Below, piece by piece: positions 9,041-24,000 of a DNA stretch of 64,000 bases. Both the position numbers and the translations under genes were made by a program. A model generated the notes under the pieces. It worked only from the letters and a program-made list of their open reading frames with translations. It did no database searches and had not been told where the DNA came from. Position 1 is the stretch's first letter. Each line of letters starts with the position of its first letter. The stretch spans positions 11,586,623 through 11,650,622 of the forward strand of contig NC_071617.1 in the NCBI RefSeq assembly GCF_014839835.1, written 5' to 3'. Source of the stretch: Dryobates pubescens. Its lineage: Eukaryota; Chordata; Aves; Piciformes; Picidae.

Positions 9041-12000
9041 CTATGTTTCACTGCCCATCAGCTGAGTTCTTTCTTCATTATTATCAGGAGGATTTTGCAG
9101 GATAGAACTGGAACTGCTAGCACAAGGAAAAGAAGAGGAGGGAAGAAATAAGATTAATATTCTCTAGGCATTTCTATGCAGCACCAACATTACAGAGAAA
9201 AAGCCACACATTACACAGAAGCTGAAATCCAGCTTTTCATGCATCAGTACCCCCAAGATGTGCTCCACAGGGCTGCTTTAAATCTCTTGGCCTTATTGAA
9301 CCTCATAAGGTTTACACAGGCACACTTCTCAAGGTTTTCCAGGTCCCTCTGGATGGCAATCCATCCTTCTGGGGTGTCAACTGCATTGCTCAGCTTAGTG
9401 TCATCTGGAAATCTACAGAGAGTGAATGCAATCCTACTGCCTGTGTTGTTATGAATATATTAAACAGTACTGGTCTCATTACAGACCCTTGAGGGACATC
9501 ACTTGTCCCTGATCTCCATCCCGACATTGAGTCATTGATCACTAATCTCTGGATGTGACCATCCAGCCAATTCCAGCTCACAGACACTCTCCTGGAAGAA
9601 CCAGCAGTAAGGTTTGCCTGTTAATGCCACACTCCTGTTGCTTTTATAGAACAGGCATTGTCTGCCCATGTCATGATTCATTATCAGGTTGGTAGTAAGA
9701 TAATCATAGAAGCACAGGATCTAAAGATTTGCTCTATAAGGCTGCAAGCAAAATAAAGAGTATGTATCTCAGCATACCTTCTCCTTGTTGCCTCAATGAT
9801 ATAGAACATTCCAGTTGCAAGGCCCTTTGAGGAAACAGTAAGTTACAATTGTAATAAACCCACCTTACACCATAGCTCATAGTTGCAATAGCTATAAAAA
9901 GCAAAACATGTGCAATTACTCACACTTAACAGTGGCCATCCTCCTTGGATGGCTGAGGCCCATTCAAAACCCAGCTTCTCATTTAGAAATCCTCCAAGAG
10001 TGGGACCTGCAAGTGCCCTGCAACAAGGCAAAATGAGGAGTTAGTATCCCAAACAAAAAAGACAGTACCATATTCTAAGATAATTTTTATTGCATTTTGT
10101 GACCTCACTTCATTGATTCTCTTTCCTTTGTCAACAAAGATTGTCTTACACAGACATAACTTTCCTATAATCCACAGTATTAGTTCTGTGTTTGCCATGG
10201 CCCCACTGAGCATGTACAGTTACCTTCTGTCCTGTTTTCAACTAGAATAAAGTTCATATTCTTCCTAGCAGCTGGATTTAGGAGGAGAATGATGATAACA
10301 CACTGATGTTTTAATCGTTGCTAAGCAGTGTTTACACTAAGTCAAGGACTGATCAGTTTCTCATACTGCCCTGCCAGCAGAGGCACAAGGAGCTGGGAGG
10401 GGACACAGAAAGGAAAGCTGACCCAACAAGCTGAAGGGGTATTCCATGCCATATGAAGTTATGTCCAGTCTGTAAACTGGAGGGAGTTGGCTGGGGAACA
10501 CTGCAGCCTGGTGATTGTCCGGGAATCAATCAGCAGGTGGTGAGTAATCATACTGTGCATCTCTTCTTCTGCGTACTATGATTATTTTCCTTTCCTTCTC
10601 TGTCCTATTTAACTATTTTAATCTCAATCCTGAATTTCTCTCCCCTCCTACTTGGGGTGAGGAACTGAGCAAGATTTATAGTGCATCATCACTGGCAGGG
10701 GTAAAACCACAACACTTCCTCAGCTGGGAAATAGGGTCCACATTAGAAAGCTGCACACAGTCTTTTTTGTATCTGGAATGGCTTAGAGGCTCCTCTAAGG
10801 ACCGTGTTCTAACAGGGCATCTACACTGATCAATTCTATTCTAAAAGAAATTTAAGCTCATCCCTAAAAATATAAAGCTTCCAAACTTCAAGATAAAAGA
10901 CTGGTGGACACAGGCAGGTGGGGAGGCACATCGTGACAGATGCAGCCACCGCAAAGCTGAGCTGTAACTAACCTGCCCCTTCATGCCTAAGAATGCCACG
11001 AGAGGCAATGCAGCTGCTGTGATCTTATGAAAGGTCTCACACGATGTATTCTCTTGCTAAAAAAAGGACATAGCTGTGTAAAACTAGAAGGACTTCCTGA
11101 AAGCAAGTGGCAGCCTAAAATTGTGGGTTGGTAACTTTATGCTACCTGTACTGAACCTTATGCCAAACAAACAGGACATCTAGGACTTCAGCTACTTAGG
11201 GAAAAAAAAAATACCTTTGAAACCCATCAGCAGCCACAGAGGACTACAAAGGCCAAAACACCAAATATATATTCCTGGAAGTGACTGTCAGCAGGGCAAC
11301 TCTGTCACTTCTCATTTAGAGACTAATCTGAAGGGTCAGAAAGTAGCAACTTTCAGTAGCACCTTTCACTCGTTTCTGTGATGAGCACTGGGTCATAAAC
11401 ATAGTAACACAGAGAATCATAGAATAGTAGGGGTCTGAAGGGACTTATAGAAATCAGAGTCCAACCCCCTGCCAGGGCAGGTTCACCTAAAGAAGGTCAC
11501 ACATGAATACATCCAGACAGGTTCTGAATGTCTCCAGAGATGGAGACTCCAACTCTGGGCAGCCTGTTCCATGGTTCCATCACCCTTAAAGAAGTTCCTC
11601 CTCATGTTTAGATGGAACTTCTTATGTTCAAGTTTGTACCCATTACCCCTTCTCCTGTCACACTGTTAAGCTATGCAAACATCGACCTTAAACAATGGCT
11701 GTGGCTGAAAGAAGAGATGATTCTACCTCTGAACTATCCCAGACAAAAGAAGGAAATGGGGAAAATGAAAAAGGGAGAACAGAATTAATCATGAGCAGAT
11801 ACCTTCTAGCTTGCACCACAAAGGTGGAGCAAAAAAAGGGTTTTGTAAAAAAAATAGGATTCACCTCTCTCTGTACTAAGCATTACTTCAGTGACAACAA
11901 AACAACCACACAAAGTGCACATTTAATCACTGCAGCTTTTTTATAGGCAAGGCAATACATTTCAAGGAAGAGTTCAGAGTCCATTCCCTTTAATATGTCC

Positions 12001-15000
12001 ACCAGATGCCTGTTTAGCATGAACTTTGAATCAAGGTCACCACAATGACTGCAATTCAAGGTTGTAATGCAGGAGGCTTTCATGTGGCAATAGCAGAGAA
12101 CAACCAAATTATAGCTTACAAAATGGTGACTGTATACCTACCCAAGTGACCACATGGCATTGAAAAGCCCAGATGTCAGTCCCAGCAGACTTAGACCTTC
12201 TTCAAATCCATTCTCGCTGCAGAAAGACAGACCAGTTACAGTGGTACACCACATTGTTGTGTCCCATTCTACAGCATTGACCTAGAGAGGGCTTTTTCCT
12301 TTCCTTTTAACTTACACAGAACAAATAGTTAAGCATAAATACACAGTGGAATCATGCCCAACCACTTCTTTGCTGACTCTCTAGAGAATTGCAGAGCTAC
12401 TCCTCATCTCTGATGCCTTCTGAGTAAGATTCCTAGTACCACACCATTGCTCATTCCCCATGCTTTGTACAGCAAGTGTAAAACAGTGGCAGGTGGCTTT
12501 TAAGAAGGAAAGGCCTTTGTTCCAAGAGGAACATACTAATTAATAAAGACCCTTCTAGGTCATTACTGCCAAGTCAGATCACAAGTATGAATCTTGTAGG
12601 TGCAGCTGTTAAAGCCAATGCAGTCTTAAAATCCACAGAAAATTGCTTCCTATTAATTGTTCTTAGATGATGAGACAATTCCACACACAGGTCACCCCAT
12701 GCTACAAGACCCAACATATGATGGACTTCAGTGTGTTCACAGTACTGAGGCACACATTTACAAAATTATACTTGGAAAGGGTGTCCAGTTAGAAAAAGAA
12801 AATGAGACAAGAAAGTAGTGGAATAATTTACTTGTTGCTTCTGTTTAAAAACAAACAAAACCCAAACAAACCAACCAACCAAATACAAACCCAGGGAAAA
12901 AAGCCACACCAAAAAAACCCACTTGATATTGAGCCCTGAAAATTAGCTGCCATTTCCTACTGTCAGTAACATGAAAGATGTGTGGGACTGAGTTACTTAC
13001 TATGCACATTGCAGTATCTCTGGAAACACTGGGATAGCACACATGCCAAGGGAAAAGCCAATCAAAACCAGCACTAGCACAAAGAGCCACAGCTGACTGG
13101 AAAAAATACAAATAAAAAAGAAATCATTTAAATTAGTGTCTGAAGACTCTTTTTAAGTAAGGACTTTGATGACAACAGTTCCATATCAGCTCTCCATGAC
13201 TAACTGGAAAACTAGGTTTCTTGAAGCCAGAACACTACATTAATTGAAAACAAGACTTGAAAAAAATCAGTTCTATGCTTAAAAAAAAAATCAAGATTTT
13301 GTAAGATAATTTTTAAATCATGTGCTCAAATCAAGTATTTTCTTATCAAATGCAGTTCACTTTAAGAGGAGCACATGGAGAAGAGGTAGAAAGACTAGCT
13401 TAACTGAGTGATACAGATGTTCAAGTTCCAGGCAGGCTTGGTGTAATGGGTTGGGGCAGGTCCCCTCCCCACCACAGGCAGAAATAACGACTCAGGCAAA
13501 CGGATTGCAAAGGTGATGAAAGTTTAAATAGAAAGCAGTGAATGTTACAGAAAACCCAAAGCGCAGTGACAAAGAAAGATCCCATCCCCACCTGAGGGTG
13601 CATGCAAAACCCCCAGGGCTCCTTCTTCCCCCTCCCTCTGCTGGGCTAGTCTCAGCTGGCCAGGCCTGAGACTGCCCATCCCCCTGTGGCCTTGGGCCCA
13701 ATCAGGCCCATGGCCGGGAGATCTCTCCCCCAGTTACCAAGTCTCGGAGAGGGAAGGAAAGAGGAAGTGCCAGACTCCGCACTGGATCTTATAGTGGTGC
13801 AAAGAATTATGGTAGGAAATACACAATTTCCTGTGTCCATCCCTCTGGGCTGGACTTCTGGACACAGGAAGTGAATGCACCAGGGGGGCACCCAGCTCAA
13901 ACTACAACACTTGGTTTATTATACAAGCCAAGGATGTGCAGATAAAATACATTATAACCAAATAGACTTAGTTAAAGTAAAGACTGTTGAAGATTTTACT
14001 GATTTGTTTTTCCTCACTAGCTCAAATATATGCTCTCACCAGGTTCAAATTAGAATAGAATAGAATAGACTAGACCAGACCAGACTGGAAAAGACCTTTG
14101 AGATCATTGAGTCCAACCTATCATCCAACACTATCTAATCAACTAACCCATGGCACCAAGCACCCCATCCAGTCTTCTCTTAAACAACTCCAGTGATGGC
14201 AACTCCACCACCTCCCTGGGCAGCCCATTCCAATGGCCAATCACTCTTTCTATGAAGAACTTCTTCCTAACATCCAGCCTAATCGTCCCCTGGCACAGCT
14301 TGAGACTGTGTCCTCTTGTTCTGGTGCTGGTTGCCTGGGAGAAGAGACCAACCCCCACCTGGCTACAACCTCCCTTCAGGTAGCTGTAGACAGCAATAAG
14401 GTCTTCTCTGAGGATCCTCCTCTCCAGGAAATTGATGGCCATCTTTAAAAGTTCAAAGTCTAGGAGAAAGGAACTGACCAGCTCTGTGCATTGGCAAGAC
14501 CTAGGACAAAAGGACTGTACAGCTCTGAAAGTATTGCAGTGTTATGCTGTGAATTAACTTGAGAATAGAGCAATGCAGTGCTCAGGTGCAATAGATACTG
14601 TTTTTATTTACTTAACTGAAAGCAAAGCTATATTCAGACATTTTCCTTCGTAGAATATATATGGGGAAGAAAAAAAGCAAAACTGCTGTACAGCCATGCA
14701 AATAAAACCCCCAGTTAAGAAACATTAATGAAGTAAAGAAAATTTTAAAATAAGACAGAAAAATAACTTTGCTTTGCTGCATTGGAAATGCCACAGATTT
14801 GGGAAGAAAGGAAAACAAGCAGCAGCATTCTTCCCACTATACACATTAAAATGAGCAATCAGTAGCAGCAAAAAGCAAAAGGAAAAGGATCTGTTTGGCA
14901 AAGTTGAAAGATTTCAGTTTTCAGATGCATCTACTGCTTTACATTCATAGTCTCATGTTAGAAGTTAATAAAACCAAACCTGTTTGGTGGTAACTATAGA

Positions 15001-18000
15001 CTCACGGACAAACATGGCTATGGTGATGATGGCTATCACAAAAGGATCACATTAAGGGGACAGGCTGAAGAACAGGCAGTTCTGTACCTTTCAATGTGCA
15101 GTACAGGAGCAGGTCCTAACATGAAGTAGCACACTGCTGTCATTAAGCCTCCAGACACCAGCAGCCACTTTCTAAGGTACTGTGAAAGAAAAGGAAAAGG
15201 TATGTTAAGTTAAAGATACTAATTTGCAATGTAACTATTTTGACTTTCCAAATATCCCTCCTCTAAAATCTTCATCTCCTAAAAAAAGTACAGCTCCTGT
15301 AAAGACCATTATTGCAAAATGGGAATCAGAAGTGGCAGAGAAATTGTGAACACCATCAAGAAACAACAAATTCATGTTTCCTTGCCACCAATGCAATCAT
15401 TAGCAGCAGCTGCTTAATACAGAAATTTCTGCAGGATACTGAGTAAGACTGCTTTTCTGTTCACAAAATACTTTAGGTCTTGCTCTTCCTTAGTGCAAAA
15501 AGTATCATGTTTAATGTTTGTGTCAGGAAAAAAGTGTTAGAAGACTGCCACTGTCCTTCATGCACAGCATTCAGAATATAGGGTTCCTTGATCAGTCAGC
15601 AAGGACTGTCATCTGGGCAGTTTTAGAAAGAGACTTTAACAGTGATACACCTATGATGCAGTTAAGAGTTAGAGAACCTAAGTGTGCTGATCTCTTCAAG
15701 TTTACTATCCAAAGCAGATGAAGTCAATAATTAAACTACAACCAGAACACCTTCACTCCTCAAAAGCTGACAAAATGACGTATGGCCAAAAGCACAGATA
15801 ACTGGGATATGTATTTTCCCACTCTCCATTCGATATTGGCTGGAAATAGATCATGATCAGTCCTCTAGAAAAGATCAACACATTTCAACTACAGGGTACT
15901 TGTCCAATTTTGGACACCCTTACATCCTTGTATCATGCAAAAGAAACCTTCAAGTTGGCGATCCTCAGTGCACATGCAAGACAGAGGAATCTGTTCTTAA
16001 AGACAGAACCCTTTACAGGACAAGGTCTAAATCCATCACTTCAATGTGGGAAGTTCTCAGGTTTTAGTAAGTGCAGAGAGTACCTTATTAACCCTGTAAA
16101 AACAGCAGGGTAGTACTTACTGGCCTTTTGTCACTTAGGAGTCCGAGGAGGGGAGAAGACAAAGAGTATGAGAGCGCTAAACCAAGGAATACCAAGCCCA
16201 CATAACCAGCTGGGAGTTTGAACTACAGAAAGGAAGACAAAACAAAAAAAAAACCACAGAACAACAAACCTTATATGGTACACTCATTTAAGGACAATCC
16301 AATCATTATTTTAGGTCAAAACACTGAAATGCAGGATACCATAGAGAGGAACCACTAGTATGAATTGCAGTTCCCTTCCATTTTCATTTCTAAATATGAA
16401 GTGGAAACATGTGACAAATGTACTCAACAACTAAATAATCAAAGGCTCTGTCTCCACACCCAGGGTTCTAACACTAATACCTGGTACATTTGAGACAGAC
16501 ACTTCAGACACTGAAATGGATATAAACTGAGTCTTTAACTCTCCTAGCTCAGAAAAAGCATAAATATTGTAGTCGTTCACTGCTAATCAGTGCACCGTAG
16601 AAGTGAGTAGTGCTACAAAACAGAATTCTGGCTTTGGATGATTTTTGAGAAAGAGTAAGAGGCTTTTTCAAACAGCCCAAGGTCTATGCTTTCCTAATGC
16701 AGAGTCACATTTTTGTACTGAAGCAAAATGTGTAATGAAAAAGCGTAACAGTCTCTCAAATGAGTGTTTCAACTACCAGTTAGAAGGTATTCCATGATAT
16801 TTTTTGTGGTGTGGACTATATAAATATTCACTGTTTACTTGCCATTTGCAAGCACATGATAATTAATTTAGTAGTTAGAATACCTGCTAAGAAGGCTACT
16901 TGCTGTGAAAGGGCTGTATCTGATAGCACAGATCAAGAGAAAGCAGAAGAGCCACATCAGCGGGCAGTGCTCTACAGTGGAGTAATTACAGGTCCCTCCC
17001 AGGTGGTGGTGAACTACATCCACATGGCCACTGATGGAAGAGGTTAGCACCAAGTCTCCTCCACAGTGGATGAGTGCTCTAAATACTGGACTAGACAGAT
17101 TAAAAAGTAAGAGCACAACCATTTGTGAAATGCTATTCCCAGGAAAAGTTAAAAAACCACACAAAAAGCATTTCTTCATTTCACACAGGAACAGAATCCA
17201 ATACTGGTTACCTCAAATTCATTACCTTAATTTGATTTATTTAGTTTCCCTATGATGTTGAAGTAGGAAATAAGTAAATAGAAAACTAACCATTTAAATA
17301 AACCTTTTGCCTTCTTAATGAGTGAAGAAGTCAGCTAGTAGGCTACAAAGTTGCAATAGGAGTAATAAAGGCATTGGTGTAAGAGAAGTCAAGATCTGCA
17401 ACATCATGTCCCTGATAAACCTTCACATCAAGAGATACAAATAATATTCAGTGACTGTTACAAGTTTTTTTAGAATTTACTTTCAGAAATGAGGAAACAT
17501 TCCCTCATTTACAAAACCAGCTGCTACATCCTTGTCAGAGGAGGCACTATGCAGTTATAAGCCAACTACGTGATACAAGCTCATTTTTGAAGGCCTTACA
17601 TTTCCTCAAAAGTACCAAGACCCAGCAGCAGCAGGAAACTGATTTAGCAGTACTGTGGAAATCATATTATTAACAGGTAAAGCAGTGTAGTTGGGTAAGG
17701 CATAATTTTGTTTAGGATACTTAAAACTTCATCTATAACCAGTTATTTACTATTCAACAAGTCATAGCTCCCTGAATGTTAACAGGACTTACCGTCTTTA
17801 GGATAAACAGAGATACTGTGGGATCCAAAAAGCCCAAGCATGTACTTAAAGAAAATATAGTAAGACAGAGTACCACAATTTTTGGCAGAAGAATGAGCTT
17901 CCAGAAGGACTCCTTAGTAGAGACTGAATCTGTTTTGAGAGAAAGGAGGGAGGGGGGGAAACCGCATTATTTTCAGCAGCATAAGCTTATGATTGCCCTT

Positions 18001-21000
18001 CTTGCTTCAGAAAATAAATCAGTAGTTCCCTTCTACCTAGTCCTATTACTCCTGTTATCTAACAAATGAAAGTTAATAGCAGACTATTACACACTACATT
18101 AATTTTATATTAAAACACCAAATTTGGACATGCTGGAAGGTGTCCAGAGAAGGGCCATGAGGATGATCAGAGGGCTGGAGCACCTCGCCTATGAGGACAG
18201 ACTGAAAGAGTTGGGGCTGTTCAGTCTGGAGAAGAGAAGGCTCCGAGGTGACCTTATTGTGGCCTTCCAGTATCTGAAGGGGGCCTACAAGAAGGCTGGG
18301 GAGGGACTTCTCAGGATATCAGGTAGTGATAGGACTAGGGGGAATGGAATGAAGCTGGAGGTGGGGAGATTCAGGCTGGACATGAGGAGGAAGTTCTTCA
18401 CCATGAGAGTGGTGAAGCCCTGGAATGGGTTGTCCAGGGAGGTGGTTGGGGTGACGTCCCTGAAGGTGTTTAAGAGCAGGCTGGATGAGGCTCTGGCCAG
18501 CCTGATCTAGAGTGGGGTGTCCCTGCCCACGGCAGGGGGGTTGGAACTCGATGATCCTTGTGGTCCCTTCCAACCCTGACTGATACTGTGATACTATGAA
18601 ATTTGATAGGTGAAGAGAAGTATACTATTTAGATTCCAACACAGCCAATCCCCAGCTTGAAAAGAAAAAAATGCATATACTGTTCCAAATTATGTGAAAA
18701 TACAGTTGCTTCTCCACTAGCCCTTATACAATGAAAGTCTCATGGCCACATCTCAACTTAAACCAGCATGCATGAAACATTCATATCCAAACAAAGAACC
18801 GTGTTTTGGAAGTAAACTACTCACACTGCCATTTATCAATTAAGATCTGTCCAAATTTTTAAGCAGCTAGTCATTTGGGTCTCCAACATGTTCATTTCAT
18901 AGTCCATACAGGAAGCTTCTTTCAGATGTCATGGCTAGGGTTTCTAAAGCAGGCTCCCTTCCTGATGCTGTTGGTATTTTAATAGTTGAATGCAGTCTCA
19001 AAGCATACAGAGAACTAAAAGTTCAATCATTTGCACCCACAAGCTCAGAGCTAATATTTGTTGTAGTTTTGAACTGGCTAATCATATTTTTGGGTCACAA
19101 AAACCCCAAGCAACGCTACAGGCTCAGGGAAGTGTGGCTGGAAAGCTGTCTGGCAGAAAGGGACCTGGGGGTTCTAATCAACAAGGAATTGAACATGAGC
19201 TAGCCCAGGTGGCCAAGAAAGCCAATGGCATCCTGGCCTGTATTAGAAATGCTGTGTCCAGCAGGAGTAGGGAGTCCTTTTGTACTCAGCTCTGGTGAGA
19301 CCACACCTTGAGTATTGTGTCCAGTTTTGAGCACCACAATACAAGACAGATGTGGAGTGCTGGAGCCAGTATACAGGAGGGCAATGAAGCTCAGGAAAGG
19401 CCTGGGGAATAAATCTTACAAAGAGCAACTGAAGGAGCTGGGCTGTTTAGTTTGAAAAAGAGAAGGCTTGAGGGAAGACCTCATTGCTGTCTACAACTAC
19501 CTGAGAAAGGAGAAAGGACATGTGGAGAGGCTGGTGCTGGTCTCTTCTCACAGGTAGTCAGTGATAGAACCAAGAGGGAATGGCCTCAAGCTACAACTGC
19601 GTAGGTTTAGACTGGGCATAAGGAAAGAGTGGTCAGGCATTGGAATGTGCTGCCCAGGCAGATGGTTGAGATACCAGCCCTGGATGTGTTTAAAGGTTGT
19701 TTGGAGCTGGTGCTTGGGCATATGGTTTAGGGGGTGAACTTTGTAGAGCAGGGTCATCAGTTGGACTTGATGATCCTGAGGCTCTTTTCCAACCTGGCTG
19801 TTTCTGTGATTCTGTGATTATGACTCCATACAATTTCAGAGCTCAGGGAGGTAGGGGACTAGCAATAGCAGAACATGGTTAACCACTGAGTTTCTTCTAA
19901 AAGCCAATACACAAAGTTAGTTTCCAAGCTTTTCATATTCAAAAGGAAAAAATACTTGAAAAGAATGTTTTAAGTTGCTAGGTTTTATTCTAGAAAAGAC
20001 TAGCAGAACTGTAAACTAGAAATTACGATCTTGCATAAAGACTTATCTTAAAAAGTTAACTTTATGTCCTGGCAAGACCATCTGAAAATCTAATCAGATT
20101 TTTGTTACCTCCAGTACTTCAGTTAAACACCTTATTTATTAATATTCTTGCATGTTAATCAGATCCTGCATCATGCTTTAGTCTCCTGCCAAAACTGACT
20201 GCCTTACTTAAAACAGCCTGCTGTTTCAAGCCCCACGTTGGGTGCCAAATACAGACTGTCCTGGGTTAACACAGCCCAGCCTAACAAGCCCCTCTCTCTG
20301 AACACAGATGGGAGGAAAAGTAACACAAAAGCCTCCACTCTGGGTTGAGATAAGGAGTTTTACTGGTATTGATACAATACACAATTTCTGTAGCCTACGT
20401 GCAGAAAAAGCACTGGGAATAACAGAAGCTGTTGGCCACCTGACCTGCAGCCTGCACAATGGAGAAGACTGATACCCCCAAACACTGGAAACTGGAAGGA
20501 GCAACTGGAATAGGAAGCCTGTCATGTTACAATCTGAACTTCTCTTCACAGAGAGAGTTGTTAGCCATTGGAATGGGGTGCCCAGGGAGGTGGTGGAGTC
20601 ACCATCCCTGGAGTTGTTCAAGAGGGGATTGGATGTGGCACTTGGTAGTAGGCATGAGGTCTTGGGGGACAGGTTGGACTTGATGATCTTTGAGGTCTTT
20701 TCCAACCTTGATGTTTCTCCCTCTCTCTCTCTAAATAAATCCTTTTTGCTCTTGCAATAATTATGGGGTTTCCCCTCATTACCTTTTGAACATGTTAAGT
20801 TCTCAGGTTTTGCCCAAAAGAAATACCCTGCCTTCCTTCAACTAGCTGCAACATCAAGCTGATGCTCAGAAGACACAAGCAATGTTTTACAAGCCCTAAG
20901 CTAAAGGGACAAAAAAATCCAACAAATCTAGCTCAGTTCACTTTCACACAGAGTTCCACATCCCAGGCCATCTGCTTAAATTGATTTTACTTTGCATTAA

Positions 21001-24000
21001 AACATGGGCCTGACCAAGTTAATTAAGCCAGAGCTTTGCCCTCTGAGTTTTATCACACTTCAGAAATGGGCACTTTTAGAAAACACAGGTATATATATCA
21101 CAAAGTAAGGCAAATTAAAAAGACACAAAAGGGTGCTTACCATATTGTGGTAATATGCACATATTGACAGGCACCAGAACCAGCACTACACATCCCAGTG
21201 TAATAAAAGGGACCTCATAACCAAATGATTGGTACAAAAAGCCACCTAATGGTGGGCCCAGCACTAGTCCAAGTCCTGTGAAAATTTCAAGGCTACCCTA
21301 AAGAATGGAAAAGCAAGCAAGCAAAAATAAATCAACAAACCAAAAAAACACCCAACAAAAAATCCACAAATCAAGAAAATGCTGAGAAACTCCGGTATAA
21401 CAGTAAAAGCAATAGATTTTTTTCTGAGGAGCAGCACAACATAATCAAACTAGTGAAAAGTGCAACTGCATCACTAAATGGTGTAATAGTAAGCAGAAAT
21501 CTTCATCAAGTCGGATAGCAAAAGGAATTTTGCAGCTGTCTCTGTGACTCAAATCAAATCCTTTGCTTCGCTATGGGGAAAGCACCTGTACTGCAGTGTT
21601 AGCCACTCTGCTGTCACCTAACAGATCCCCGTCCTGAGGCAAAACAAATGGTCTGCAGATGGAAAAACCAGTATTTAAGAGTAATCTGGCTTCTGACATC
21701 ACTCTGTCTAGATTTTAAACAAAGGTAGCTACCATGCCACTGCTGTGTGGCATTTCCAATTGTGGTCCTTATCACTACATAGTTTTCAGCTATGCATCAT
21801 GTTTATTGGGCTGCTACCCAGAGTTAAATTTAAGTCTAAGATAGATAAAAGGACTTAGATAAGTTAAAGTTACTTTAGGTACCTCTTTAAACTGCACTTT
21901 TAAAATCTGCAAACATGAAACCTTAACCTCATTGACTGGATAAATGAAATCAACACTAGTGAATGAATTAATCATTTACTATTTTTTTTTAAACCAACCC
22001 ACCTGGATTCTTACTGCACACATGGAAGTAGTCCTTAACAACCATATTAGTATTTTAAGAGTCTGATGTCAGTGGAAGAGATAACTACTGCCATCAATGC
22101 TCTGCTGTCTTTAAAACATAAGTCATACATACTGCTTACTTTATATCTAATTGAAGTTATGCTAAGGTCTAAATTTGTTCTAAGATTGCAATACTAGACT
22201 ATAAACAAACATGATGTGATGATTCCAAATATGCCTGTACACAACACAGTAGATTTTCTCCTCCTGATTTTAAGCTGCCTCCTGGAAGGTGCTCAGCTGT
22301 AACACTGTCTTTTGCACTTACCAGGACAGTAGCTATATTGTTGGGAAATGCCTTTGTAAGGATTGAAAATGATGCTGTCATTGCTGCAGCAAAACCCAGC
22401 GCATCCATTGATCTTACTAAAAAGCACAAACCAATGAATATTGGTCCACTTGGCACCTTGTCCAGCATTCTAAATAATAAAAAAACAACCAACAGACAAA
22501 AAAGCCAACAAACACAGAAAAAAACAACAAACAAACAAAAAGACAGTAAATGGATATCTCTCAGAATGCAATGAGTAATCTACTAAAGGTTCTAGAGCAT
22601 CATTTCATATTCTTTAAAGGACACAGCTACAAGACACTCAATGTATTATATTAAGACATCTTTTTGAATCACACTGAAGTCATTCAAAGTCTACCAAAAT
22701 ATTTCTGCCAGCTTTCTCCTTTTCTCCTTTCTTTCGTGATGGAAAGAGCATGAAAAGCCTAACCTGTGGAAAAACTGCAATGCTATCTTCTGCTGTATTT
22801 TATAACTTTTCCAGGCAACCATGAAAGCAGTCTGACACAATGTGTTACAACTACCTAATAGGAGATTCCTTTATTGTTAATAAAACTTTAACTTTACTAA
22901 AATGAGTGCCTTACCCTCTCCACCTGCCAAGCAAAGATTCTCATTTGCTCTCAAAATTATAAAACTTACAATATTGTGCATAAATCCTTTGCTATTGCTG
23001 CACTTGGACAGACTTCTTGCTGCTCAGCAATTATGATAGCTATTTAAGCATGCAGAATCTCCCTTCTTTGCTTTCAAAGTAAACAGGCCTTGAAATCTAC
23101 TGAAAGGGAGAAGCATTCGTTCTTTACAAGGGGCAGATGAGTAGCAAAGATGCAGTAAGTTAGGTGACATAAGCCAACAGTCAAACAATGCCTGAGTTTC
23201 CAGTTTTGTTTTGAATACATCTTTTCACATGAAAATGGTTAGAAGACAAATGTAACAAAACAAACCAAGAAAAATTACTCACCCAAACAGAATGGTCACA
23301 CATCCTGAAACAAACATCCCTGACACAAACATGAATTTTGCTCCAATTTCTGTAAGCTGTAAATTAAATACCATTTTTATAGATTATTTCAAGCACAGAT
23401 CAAAGTAAGTTGCAAAGTAAGCTACTGTTCAGGAATCAAACATTCTGGGCACTTCATAGAGGATTCAACTAAAAGAGCTGGAGACACTGCTCTTGTCAGT
23501 GTGCCTTCATTCAATACTGAACCTAAAAATACTCTAAACAGTTAAGTGACTTAACCCAGTTTTCAGAACAGTAAGACAGTGATGCAGTTAACCATTTCAC
23601 AGTTACAGCCTCTGTGGAGCAGTTTACAGCAGCACTCCTCATAGCAAACAAACAGAACATAATACATTCTGCCTCCAGCACCATCAGCTGGAATCAGCAA
23701 TACCAGCCACACACATGGCTCAATGGAAGCTGATCTTAAAACAAATTTATCTAAACCTTTAAGAGCACAAAACTTTGTCAGAAGCATCACTGTAGCTTCA
23801 GGTTTCCCTGTTCATTAGTAGGGAAAGATGCCCACCTTACTTCGTCTCAGACTCCCATCACCAGAGTGAAGTGCAATGAAAGGCATGCCATAAAGTTAAC
23901 TCAATCCCATAACAAATCTTCTGAGCTTCTAATTGCATGCTGTAATTTCCCCTAAGGACAGTAGGTATTTCAGACTCTTTCCTTGTTCAGGCCTGGACAA

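Noticed and set aside
18124-18510. 128-codon open frame that could be taken for a host gene
   Set aside because: It is the C-terminal part of CR1 ORF2, followed by a standard CR1 3' terminus.
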